Positions 1-6,064 of a stretch of 6,064 nt of DNA are shown here, in pieces (the stretch's first letter is position 1; each line of letters opens with the position of its first letter). Both the position numbers and the translations under genes were made by a program. The DNA comes from Cryomorphaceae bacterium (GTDB lineage Bacteria; Bacteroidota; Bacteroidia; Flavobacteriales_D; Crocinitomicaceae). Where the stretch lies: contig JAIXRD010000257.1 of the NCBI GenBank assembly GCA_027485365.1, positions 1 through 6,064 on the forward strand, given 5' to 3'. A model generated the notes under the pieces. That model did no database searches. It had not been told where the DNA came from and saw only the letters and a list, made by a program, of their open reading frames with translations.

Positions 1-183
1 CAACATTCGGTGGTATAGGTAATCTGGATTCTGCATTAAGGATGCCATTTTTTTATGTTGATGGCAATATTCTACCGCTTCACCTTCTCTGGCATTACTC
101 GGATCAAAGGTGTTTTTTGTTTTCACTTGAGCATTTATGCTTAATACAAAGAATGCCACAAATAAGGTGTAAATATGCTTCAT
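1..183 (-). CDS. Exported protein, N-terminal fragment (C-terminus beyond left edge)
   Basis: Reading the minus strand from the ATG at 183-181 gives 61 uninterrupted codons to the window edge. The start is MKHIYTLFVAFFVLSINAQ: a short basic N-terminus, a hydrophobic core at about residues 4-16, and a likely signal peptidase I site after A18 (INA|QV). This points to Sec export. The mature part contains EYCHQHKKMASLMQNPDY (from about residue 38). From memory this resembles the pre-catalytic region of secreted zinc metalloproteases of Bacteroidota that carry type IX sorting tails. The catalytic HExxH region would lie outside the window, so that identity is a guess. The start is supported by the signal peptide and by a well-spaced promoter candidate at 203-233, which would give a leader of roughly 15 nt. 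It is transcribed divergently from the thioesterase gene. I am confident that it is an exported protein and not confident of its function. Confidence 0.72.
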   Translation of the reverse strand, partial: MKHIYTLFVAFFVLSINAQVKTKNTFDPSNAREGEAVEYCHQHKKMASLMQNPDYLYHRML

Positions 184-202
184 GTTTCTAATTTTTTCCG
201 TG

Positions 203-233
203 CTAAAATACGATTTTATTCTACGGCATCAAA
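203..233 (-). promoter_or_regulatory. Bacteroidota-type promoter candidate for the leftward exported protein gene
   Basis: Read on the minus strand there is TTTG (plus positions 230-233), a 19-bp spacer, then TATTTTAG (203-210). The known consensus for the primary sigma factor of Bacteroidota is TTTG, about 19-21 bp, then TAnnTTTG. The match is exact in the -33 box and in the spacing, with one mismatch in the -7 box. Transcription would begin near position 197 and leave a leader of about 15 nt before the ATG at 183. Confidence 0.5.
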
Positions 234-274
234 CGTTCAAGAAGGATTAAAGTTCATTTAACTATCTTTACCTT

Positions 275-796
275 ATGAAATCAAAAACTGCCAAAGAATC
301 TACCTCCATAACAACCTATGTTGTGCTTCCGAACGACACAAACCCTTTGGGTAATTTATTTGGCGGACAGTTATTAGCCTGGATGGATGTGATTGCAAGT
401 GTTTCCGCTCACCGTCATTGCAAACGCGTTGTGGTAACCGCGTCTGTTAATAATGTTTCTTTCAAGAAACCTATTCCTCAATCTTCAATTGTGACCCTTG
501 AAGCAAAAGTATCACGTGCGTTTAGCAGCAGCATGGAAGTTTTTGTGGATGTCTTTGTTGAGGATCAGGTGACTGGTGTACGAGAGAAATGCAATCAAGC
601 TATATACACCTTTGTAGCGGTAGATCAAAACGGCGGTCCAATTCAAGTTCCTGAACTTGTTCCAGAAACCGAAGAAGAAATTGAACGATTTCATGGGGCC
701 ATGCGACGAAGGGAATTGAATTTAATTCTTGCAGGTAAAATGAAGCCTTCTGAAGCAGTTGAAATTAAAAAACTCTTTTTAGATGATGCGTTATAA
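275..796 (+). CDS. Acyl-CoA thioesterase, hotdog fold (ACOT/YciA-type)
   Basis: This 173-residue protein is a single hotdog domain that should hydrolyse acyl-CoA thioesters to free fatty acid and CoA in the cytoplasm. The signature is N23-P-L-G-N-L-F-G-G-Q-L-L-A-W-M-D38 at residues 23-41. In YciA and the ACOT7 family, the asparagine and aspartate of this region are the active-site residues, matched here by N23 and D38. VNNVSFKKPI at about 59-68 and the strand regions VTLEAKV and MEVFVDVFVED follow the usual beta-sheet order. AIYTFVAVDQNG (about 109-120) is the conserved last strand. The charged helical tail (about 130-173) is also usual. The length fits a single-domain bacterial enzyme. No Shine-Dalgarno site precedes the ATG, which is common in this phylum. 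TATCTTTA lies 4 nt upstream and resembles a -7 box, but it has no matching -33 box. The 3' end overlaps the next gene by 14 bp, so co-transcription is likely. Substrate chain length cannot be read from the sequence. Confidence 0.92.
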   Translation: MKSKTAKESTSITTYVVLPNDTNPLGNLFGGQLLAWMDVIASVSAHRHCKRVVVTASVNNVSFKKPIPQSSIVTLEAKVSRAFSSSMEVFVDVFVEDQVTGVREKCNQAIYTFVAVDQNGGPIQVPELVPETEEEIERFHGAMRRRELNLILAGKMKPSEAVEIKKLFLDDAL

Positions 797-2192
797 GTTA
801 TTGGTTCTTTTTGGAATTTGCAGTGCTGTACTTTTTGGCCAATCCCTATCTGGAAATTGGTATGGTACCTTAGATGTAATGGGTCAAAAACTACCACTCG
901 TTTTACACCTTAGAGATAGTGCGGGAATTTGGAAAGGCACCCTGGACAGCCCCAAACAAAATGCCTTTGGGATTCCGATGAGTTCCATCGAAGTTAAAGG
1001 AAAAAATTTGGCGTTTACCATCGATAAATTACACGCATCTTATCAAGGAACGCTTTCCGACTCATTACTAATTAAGGGAGAGTTCAAGCAAGGTGCATTC
1101 AAGGCTACACTCGATTTTAATCAACAAGAAATCCCACAGCAAGAAACAAAAAAACTTCAAGACCCTAAAGAACCAATCCCCTATGTACAAGATGAAGTAA
1201 CTATATATAACCCAACAGGCGATTTTAATTTAAGTGGTACACTGACTCATCCAGAACATACGAAACCCGTTAAAGTAGCCTGTGTGATCTTAATCACCGG
1301 AAGTGGTCCACAGGACCGAAACGAAGAGATTCTTGGTCATCGTCCGTTCTTAGTCTTAGCTGACCGATTAACGCTGTCTGGCTATGGCGTATTACGCATG
1401 GACGACCGTGGAACGGGTAAATCTGAAGGAGTATTTAACGGTGCTACATCCAAAGACTTTGTAACAGATATCGAATCTGCCATCGCGTTTGTAAAGACCT
1501 TATCCTATATCGATACTCAAAAAATAATCTTAATGGGACATAGTGAAGGAGGGATGATCGCTAATATGGTGGCAGCAAAACATCCTGAAGTTTATGGGGT
1601 TATCTCTCTCGCCGGCCCTGGGGTATTAGGTTCAACCCTTTTAAAAGAACAGCAGTTATTAATCTCAAAAGCAATGGGTGCATCGGAGAAAGAATTAAAA
1701 AAAATTGAATCTTTTTCCAACTCATTTTATCCGCTATTAACTTTAGATTCTATGCAACTTGTTAAGCAAAAAGCGGAGTCGTTTCTTACGCAGTTTGCCA
1801 AAGGAATTAAGAGAAAAGCGCTTCGTGAAAGTGGGGCAAAAGATCGATCAACATGGGTCAAAATGAACTCAGATGCTTACATAAATCCGTGGATGATTTA
1901 TTTCTTAAATTATAACCCAATGAGCGACCTCAAGCAACTTGATTGCCATTATTTAGCCCTCAATGGAACCACCGACCTACAAGTTCCTGCTAAAATGAAT
2001 TTAGAGGCGATTGCCACCAATTGCAATCCGAGTGCTGGAAAAATCAAAGTAATCAAAGCGCTTGACGGATTAAATCACATGTTCCAACCTTCCGCCACCG
2101 GAAGTCCTAACGAATATGGATCAAATGAAATTACATTCGACAACACAGCAATTCAAGAAATCCTTAATTTTCTCGATAGAATAACGAAGTAA
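783..2192 (+). CDS. Exported alpha/beta hydrolase, EstD-like / S33-like esterase with N-terminal beta domain
   Basis: The 469-residue protein starts with a Sec signal peptide: MMRYK, a hydrophobic core at about 6-18, and probable cleavage near residue 19. It should act outside the cytoplasm. Residues 22-113 (SGNWYGTLDV...) are a beta-rich domain, with alternating strands resembling the lipocalin-like or DUF3887-like module often found in front of such hydrolases. Residues about 135-469 are the alpha/beta hydrolase. ITGSGPQDRNE (171-181) is the oxyanion-hole region typical of the Thermotoga EstD family. D207-D-R-G-T-G is a conserved turn. GHSEGG (252-257) is the nucleophile elbow with S254. 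D398 in NGTTDLQVP and H432 in LNHMFQ complete the triad. A helical cap lies at about 285-380. It probably cleaves carboxyl esters; a peptidase role is less likely, and the substrate is unknown. Two adjacent ATG codons (783, 786) can serve as start and both overlap the thioesterase gene. The last 29 bp overlap the convergent glycosyltransferase gene. Confidence 0.9.
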   Translation: MMRYKLLVLFGICSAVLFGQSLSGNWYGTLDVMGQKLPLVLHLRDSAGIWKGTLDSPKQNAFGIPMSSIEVKGKNLAFTIDKLHASYQGTLSDSLLIKGEFKQGAFKATLDFNQQEIPQQETKKLQDPKEPIPYVQDEVTIYNPTGDFNLSGTLTHPEHTKPVKVACVILITGSGPQDRNEEILGHRPFLVLADRLTLSGYGVLRMDDRGTGKSEGVFNGATSKDFVTDIESAIAFVKTLSYIDTQKIILMGHSEGGMIANMVAAKHPEVYGVISLAGPGVLGSTLLKEQQLLISKAMGASEKELKKIESFSNSFYPLLTLDSMQLVKQKAESFLTQFAKGIKRKALRESGAKDRSTWVKMNSDAYINPWMIYFLNYNPMSDLKQLDCHYLALNGTTDLQVPAKMNLEAIATNCNPSAGKIKVIKALDGLNHMFQPSATGSPNEYGSNEITFDNTAIQEILNFLDRITK

Positions 2193-3120
2193 TTTGTTCG
2201 GAAATCTCTACCGACTGTTGCTTGAGCATACAATCAAAATGCCCTTTAGGACAGGTGTTATGTCCTATCTTAGAGCACGGCCGACACGATAAATCTGCTA
2301 CTTGTGCATTAAATACGGGTCTTTTTTGAAAGGGATACATACCAAATTCCGGTACGGTATTTCCCCAAATACACACCATGGGTTTATCATAAAAAGCCGC
2401 CAGGTGCATCAGTCCCGTATCATTCGTTACCACAACCTTAGCCTTCGATAAAACCAATGCGGCTTCCGCAAGGCTTGTTTTTCCTACCAATGAAATAATT
2501 GATGGGAAATGCGCTTGCAGTGAGCTGGCCAATGCGTTTTCCTTTTCGCCACCCAAGAGTATAATCGGCAGATCAAGGCGTTCGATGGTTTCGATTAACT
2601 TACTTAATGGGTATTGTTTGGTCGAGAAGGTGGCACCCAGTACCCAAGCAACGTAATTTAAGGGTAAAGACTCAACCACATGGTTTGCGTTATTTGCAGA
2701 TAGGGTAACTGAGGTAGGATTGACTTTGGCTGCTTGAGCATAACGTTCCACTACATGAACCTTGGGCAAGGTATTCCATTTAAAGGAAGTAAATAACCAC
2801 TTTTGGAAATTCAATTTACGAAAGCGATGCCATGACCCTTTCAACATAAGTACTTGGAGTAAAAAGGTCCGTAAATTATTGTGTAAATCAATGACTAGGT
2901 CATAACGTTCCCTTCTTAATTGCGTGGCAGTTTGAACGAGTGATTCTTGCAAAAAGCGAGGTTGTACCTTGCTGGATAATAACTCCAATACAGCTTTATT
3001 ACTTGGTTTGGTTAAGAAATGAATTTCTGCCGATGGATATTTATGCTGCAAAGCCGCTACTACTGAGAATGTCAGTAAAATATCTCCTATCGCGCTAAAC
3101 CGTACTACTAATATTTTCAC
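2164..3120 (-). CDS. Glycosyltransferase family 9 (heptosyltransferase-like), GTG start
   Basis: This 318-residue protein has the GT-B fold plan of ADP-heptose:LPS heptosyltransferases, which add sugars to lipopolysaccharide core at the inner face of the cytoplasmic membrane. The start MKILVVRFSAIGDILL carries the IGD motif, with D13 equivalent to the proposed catalytic aspartate of WaaC. DLVIDLHNNLRT (74-85) is typical of the N-terminal domain. The C-terminal nucleotide-sugar domain has LLGG (188-191), LVGKTSLAEAALVLSKA (211-227) and NDTGLMHLA (233-241), where D234, T235, G236 and H239 form the donor-binding signature. A four-cysteine tail, C279-x2-C282-x7-C290-x6-C297, is characteristic of versions from Bacteroidota. 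The start codon is GTG at 3120-3118. It overlaps the kinase stop as GTGA, and no better start lies nearby. The donor may not be heptose in this phylum, so I do not assign waaC or waaF. The gene is last in the minus-strand block. Confidence 0.92.
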   Translation of the reverse strand: MKILVVRFSAIGDILLTFSVVAALQHKYPSAEIHFLTKPSNKAVLELLSSKVQPRFLQESLVQTATQLRRERYDLVIDLHNNLRTFLLQVLMLKGSWHRFRKLNFQKWLFTSFKWNTLPKVHVVERYAQAAKVNPTSVTLSANNANHVVESLPLNYVAWVLGATFSTKQYPLSKLIETIERLDLPIILLGGEKENALASSLQAHFPSIISLVGKTSLAEAALVLSKAKVVVTNDTGLMHLAAFYDKPMVCIWGNTVPEFGMYPFQKRPVFNAQVADLSCRPCSKIGHNTCPKGHFDCMLKQQSVEISEQITSLFYREN

Positions 3121-4478
3121 CCTTTAAACGTCAATTCAACAATCACCCCACGTCCTTTTTCACTGGATATACTCCCCTTTATACCGGCCATATCCATACG
3201 GTGTTTCATGTTTTGCATTCCTAAGCCTTCATTCAATCCTTCGCTATTAAATCCTACCCCATTATCTATAACAACTAGGCTAATTTTTGATCCTTCAATC
3301 GGTTGAATGGATATAGAAATCTCTGAAGCCTTTGAATGTTTTAAGGCGTTATTCAATACCTCCTGAACTATCCGATACAAATTAAATCGATCTACATTAA
3401 CGAAGCTCTCTTCATTTATTTGATCAGCAATACTTAAGGTAAGCGTCATTTTACCGGTAGCGTTTATCCGGTGAGCGAAGCGTTCTAAGGCATTTAAAAA
3501 TCCTTTTTCAAGCGCTGGAGGTAATAAATTATAGGCCATCTCACGCAATTCTTGAATCGACCCTTGAAGTAACTGCTTAATTTGTTCTAATGCCGCTTCA
3601 TCGGAAGCAACAGGTGTTAAATTTTGCAATAATAAATTCAATAGTACCAATTGTTGTCCCAGCCCATCGTGAAGCTCCCGTGCAATTTTCTTTTTCTCTC
3701 CTTCTTCTGCTTGTGCAATGATGTCATACTTACGCTGTTCAAAGAGTAACTCATCTGTCTTATCAACCACTAATGCAATATACGCTTCTTTGTCCTCTGT
3801 TAACTGATTCAAAATGATTTGAGTGGAAATATCTTGCTCTGTTAAGGTACGTTGCTTGTAATACCCCATCCATCGTGGACTATTATCTTCAGCTGATAAA
3901 TTCTGTTCCGAAATAATGAACTCATTCAAGGATTTACCCACGATCTCATGGGCGTTTTCCGCATCAAATAGCGTGAGCGCTGCTTGATTACAAAATAAAA
4001 TTTCATAGGTACTCACCGACAATTTCAACATCGGAAGGGGCGAGTTATTAAAGAGGTCTTTATATTTTTTTTCTGATTCTGTGAGTTGAACTTGGAATGT
4101 TCGGCGGAGCATTCCGTATTTAATTGTTTTATCTAAAACCCCCGCATTAATTTCATTTTTCAGCAAATAATCTTGTGCTCCTTTTGCAACAATTTCTAAG
4201 GAAAGTGCACGGTTATCCATTCCGGATAGCACGATAATTGTTGCCCCATCAAAAATTGCTTGAATGCGATCATAGGTGGCAATGCCGGAAGAATCACGGA
4301 TGTTCAAGTCCAAGAGAATAACATCCGGTGTAAACTCTTCTTTGACCTCCATGGCATCGGCTATGGCATCAATAGACACGATATCATACGAACTATAACC
4401 CAAAAGAACTAAGCGTTCTTGAAGCAGGCTCGCAAAAGAAAGATCATCTTCTACGATTAAAATATTTACATTTTCCAT
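3117..4478 (-). CDS. Cytosolic hybrid sensor kinase, REC-PAS-HisKA_3-HATPase_c (NarL/NarX-type)
   Basis: The 453-residue protein has no membrane segment. Residues 4-125 are a receiver domain: acidic pocket E10-D11-D12, phosphoacceptor D57 in ILLDLN, S85 in IIVLSG, and K107 in YLLKNE. Residues about 135-245 are a PAS-like sensor domain (YKDLFNNSPLPMLKL...FCNQAAL). Its ligand cannot be told. HisKA_3 follows at about 255-325, with phosphorylated H270 in ARELHDGLGQQL and the family motif NLLPPALEKGFLNAL (317-331). The ATPase domain (about 360-452) has N377 of the N box (QEVLNNALKHS), DNGVGF (405-410) and GLGMQNMKHRM (418-428). All catalytic residues are present, so the kinase should be active. 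Such kinases normally phosphorylate LuxR/NarL-type regulators, but none is encoded here. The N-terminal receiver suggests input by phosphotransfer from another kinase. The start overlaps the membrane protein gene by 13 bp, and the TGA stop overlaps the glycosyltransferase start by 4 bp. Confidence 0.93.
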   Translation of the reverse strand: MENVNILIVEDDLSFASLLQERLVLLGYSSYDIVSIDAIADAMEVKEEFTPDVILLDLNIRDSSGIATYDRIQAIFDGATIIVLSGMDNRALSLEIVAKGAQDYLLKNEINAGVLDKTIKYGMLRRTFQVQLTESEKKYKDLFNNSPLPMLKLSVSTYEILFCNQAALTLFDAENAHEIVGKSLNEFIISEQNLSAEDNSPRWMGYYKQRTLTEQDISTQIILNQLTEDKEAYIALVVDKTDELLFEQRKYDIIAQAEEGEKKKIARELHDGLGQQLVLLNLLLQNLTPVASDEAALEQIKQLLQGSIQELREMAYNLLPPALEKGFLNALERFAHRINATGKMTLTLSIADQINEESFVNVDRFNLYRIVQEVLNNALKHSKASEISISIQPIEGSKISLVVIDNGVGFNSEGLNEGLGMQNMKHRMDMAGIKGSISSEKGRGVIVELTFKG

Positions 4479-5137
4479 TCCCCTAAATTCTGAATAAAGA
4501 CGCGATCTTTATCCGTAACTGCTTCTAAGTTATGAAGAAATTCGTTGCGATCTTCCTCAGGAATACAATCCACGGGGAAGGTCAATTGAAGCGATTGAAT
4601 GTAATCAAAAAATAAGGTTTGTTGTGATAAACTAACTTTTCGTAATCCAGAAAAATATAGTACAATCACTTCCCGATCAGCAACAATAATGGCTTTTTTA
4701 CTCAAGCCCACACCAAAACGGGGCAGTCCAATGATCAAGAACAGCAGATTATCAATTGCTGAGGCTAAGAACACTACCGAACAAAGTATGGCATCTTTTG
4801 AAAGCACATAAAGCGCAATACCTACTGCGGTTAATATTCCTGCCTCTAATAACGTGTAGACGATAACCCGTTTTCTACGTTCATTACTTACCTTGGCATG
4901 AAATACAAAGCGGTCGGTTTGTCGGATGGTAAAGAGCGCAACCCACCTGCGAATGCTGCGATTTGCCGCAAGAATAGCCATCAATAAGGCCAAGCCTCCA
5001 AACATATAATCTTTGTAGGGTAAATTTGCACCAGAAGTTCGGATAAATTCAAGGGGGAAATCGAATCCCACAAAAATGGCTAAAGCCAAGGCAGGAAAAA
5101 ATAAAACCAATAAAAATGAATTGGTGAGTCTATTCAT
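4466..5137 (-). CDS. Unrecognised membrane protein, four predicted helices plus cytosolic C-terminal domain
   Basis: I do not recognise a family for this 223-residue protein. Hydrophobic stretches at about 7-25, 43-58, 91-112 and 115-138 look like four transmembrane helices. The basic loop between helices 2 and 3 (RSIRRW at 60-65, ERRKR at 86-90) should be cytoplasmic, giving an N-in, C-in topology. Residues about 140-223 are soluble, with alternating short strands (KKAIIVADREVIVLYF, RKVSLSQQTLFFDYI, SLQLTFPV) and then a helix (EEDRNEFLHNLEAV). This could be a small PH-like beta domain, but that is a guess from the strand and helix pattern. The ATG at 5137-5135 overlaps the end of the DUF349 gene by 8 bp (ATGAATAG). 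The 3' end overlaps the kinase start by 13 bp. That placement makes co-expression likely and makes it a candidate membrane partner for the soluble kinase. The gene looks intact, and its base composition is like that of its neighbours. Confidence 0.82.
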   Translation of the reverse strand: MNRLTNSFLLVLFFPALALAIFVGFDFPLEFIRTSGANLPYKDYMFGGLALLMAILAANRSIRRWVALFTIRQTDRFVFHAKVSNERRKRVIVYTLLEAGILTAVGIALYVLSKDAILCSVVFLASAIDNLLFLIIGLPRFGVGLSKKAIIVADREVIVLYFSGLRKVSLSQQTLFFDYIQSLQLTFPVDCIPEEDRNEFLHNLEAVTDKDRVFIQNLGEWKM

Positions 5138-6064
5138 TTGGCAGTTGTTTCAACCTCGTTTTTAATTTCGACACTTGTTGCTGAATATCCTTGATTTTTT
5201 TGTCAACCTCAGCGCGCAAGGAGTCTGCCCCTTTAGAGCGTGCGAAAAAGGATAGATTGGTTTCCATTCGGTTTGCTTCCTGTTCAAGGCGCTCAATCTG
5301 CTTACGGATGTCAAACCGTTCCTTTTGTAGCAATTTCGAACGGTCCGGTGATGCTTGAATGCTGTCCAATTTCGCAGTAAAAGCCATTTCCTCCTTTTCC
5401 TTTGCACTTACTGCCAAGGACCCGTAGCGTGCATCAAGTGCTTCTTTATATGCAGCATACACTTCATCCTTCTTGGCATGAGGCACCTGACCTATTTCTG
5501 AAAATTCAGCCGCCAAACTTCGTAAAGATTTTAAGGCTTCGGAGCGGTCAGAGGTATCTAAGGCCTGAATTCTTTGTACTAATTCTAATTTTAAGATTAG
5601 GTTGTTCTCTCGGTCTTTTTCCGCGGACTGATTGGCCTCATCACGGGAATTAAAAAAGGCATCACATGCTGCTCTAAATTCTGCCCACAAACGGTTTTCA
5701 GCCTTTCCCGTATTTCCGATAGCTTTCCAATCTTTTTGATAACCTATAATTTTGTGAGAGCTGGTCTTCCAATCGGTAGAGTCTTTCAGTGCATTCACCG
5801 CATCAATTAATGCTTTTTTCTTTTCAATGAGCCCGGAATAGGCCTCGTGCTGTGCTTTACTGTATGATTTCTTTAGGTCAAAGAAGCCGTCACATGCTGC
5901 CCGAAAGGCTTTCCAAACTTCATCGTTTTCTTTTCTTGATCCAGGGCCTATTTTTTTATAAGACTCCTGTACCGCCTTCAGTTGTTCCACAAGCTTGTCC
6001 CAGTCCTTATTGGACTTAGCTTCGCTTGCTGAAGTGTGTAAACCAAGGATTTCATCTACCAAGG
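5130..6064 (-). CDS. DUF349 repeat protein, C-terminal part (5' end beyond right edge)
   Basis: About 311 codons of the C-terminal part are visible. The reading frame stays open to the right edge. The ATG at 6062-6060 is probably an internal methionine, because proteins of this family in Bacteroidota are usually much longer, with several repeats. Counting from that methionine, two clear DUF349 units are seen. One runs from W21 to F61 and ends EVWKAFRAACDGFF. The other runs from W98 to F137 and ends RLWAEFRAACDAFF. Each has an upstream tryptophan and an IG turn (KKIGPGSRKEND, KAIGNTGKAENR). A third, degenerate unit lies at about 187-213 (FSEIGQVPHAKKDEVYAAY), with Y replacing W. Residues about 245-310 are a strongly charged coiled coil (KQIERLEQEANRMETNL, KKIKDIQQQVSKLKTRL). 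There is no signal peptide or membrane segment in view, so it should be cytosolic. The molecular function of this family is poorly known. It is the most upstream visible gene of the minus-strand block. Confidence 0.88.
   Translation of the reverse strand, partial: LVDEILGLHTSASEAKSNKDWDKLVEQLKAVQESYKKIGPGSRKENDEVWKAFRAACDGFFDLKKSYSKAQHEAYSGLIEKKKALIDAVNALKDSTDWKTSSHKIIGYQKDWKAIGNTGKAENRLWAEFRAACDAFFNSRDEANQSAEKDRENNLILKLELVQRIQALDTSDRSEALKSLRSLAAEFSEIGQVPHAKKDEVYAAYKEALDARYGSLAVSAKEKEEMAFTAKLDSIQASPDRSKLLQKERFDIRKQIERLEQEANRMETNLSFFARSKGADSLRAEVDKKIKDIQQQVSKLKTRLKQLPNE

Noticed and set aside
263..270. TATCTTTA just before the thioesterase ATG as a -7 promoter box
   Set aside because: It is one base from TAnnTTTG, but no TTTG lies at the required distance upstream and it sits only 4 nt from the start codon. 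It would need a leaderless transcript.
512..897. Two minus-strand open frames of 60 and 68 codons within 512-694 and 691-897
   Set aside because: They lie opposite the thioesterase and the start of the hydrolase, both of which have strong family motifs. Their translations show no domain pattern.
2195..2216. Short inverted repeat TCGG...CCGA past the hydrolase stop as a terminator
   Set aside because: The stem is only 4 bp with no U-tract, and it lies inside the GT9 coding region.
4479..4484. AGGGGA directly before the kinase ATG (minus strand) as a Shine-Dalgarno site
   Set aside because: It is too close to the ATG to act as a normal site, and it is part of the coding sequence of the overlapping membrane protein.
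5162..5653. A minus-strand open frame at 5162-5407 and a plus-strand open frame at 5402-5653
   Set aside because: Both are shadows of the DUF349 gene in other frames. The true frame has clear repeat motifs and a coiled coil.
5662..5900. Direct repeat TCACATGCTGC at 5662-5672 and 5890-5900
   Set aside because: Both copies encode the AACD part of the two DUF349 units, so the repeat reflects protein repeat structure and not a mobile or regulatory element.

Overview
The window looks like ordinary chromosomal DNA from a member of the Bacteroidota, probably a flavobacterium-like lineage. The evidence is AT-leaning composition, genes without convincing Shine-Dalgarno sites, one promoter of the TTTG-N19-TAnnTTTG type, a repeat-type DUF349 protein, and a family 9 glycosyltransferase carrying the CRPC...CPKGHFxCM tail that I associate with this phylum. 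The taxonomic call is inference from these traits and not a database result.

Layout from left to right. Positions 1-183 (minus) hold the first 61 codons of a Sec-exported protein that runs off the left edge. A 91-bp divergent intergenic region follows, with a promoter candidate for the exported protein. On the plus strand are two overlapping genes: a hotdog-fold acyl-CoA thioesterase (275-796) and an exported EstD-like alpha/beta hydrolase (783-2192). On the minus strand, and transcribed toward them, is a tightly packed four-gene block. Read in transcription order it is a DUF349 repeat protein (6064-5130, 5' end outside the window), an unrecognised four-helix membrane protein (5137-4466), a cytosolic REC-PAS-HisKA_3-HATPase_c kinase (4478-3117), and a GT9 heptosyltransferase-like glycosyltransferase (3120-2164, GTG start). 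Successive genes overlap by 8, 13 and 4 bp. The block ends inside the 3' end of the hydrolase gene, with a 29-bp tail-to-tail overlap.

How the genes may work together: the minus-strand block is probably one operon with translational coupling, so the DUF349 protein, membrane protein, kinase and glycosyltransferase would be made together. A link between envelope sensing and cell-surface glycan assembly is plausible but is inference only. No output regulator with a DNA-binding domain is encoded in the window. The plus-strand pair may form a small lipid or ester hydrolysis unit.

No mobile element, CRISPR array, tRNA, rRNA or clear terminator was seen. I did not find a convincing new system. The best leads are the uncharacterised membrane protein and its coupling to a kinase that carries its receiver domain at the N-terminus.
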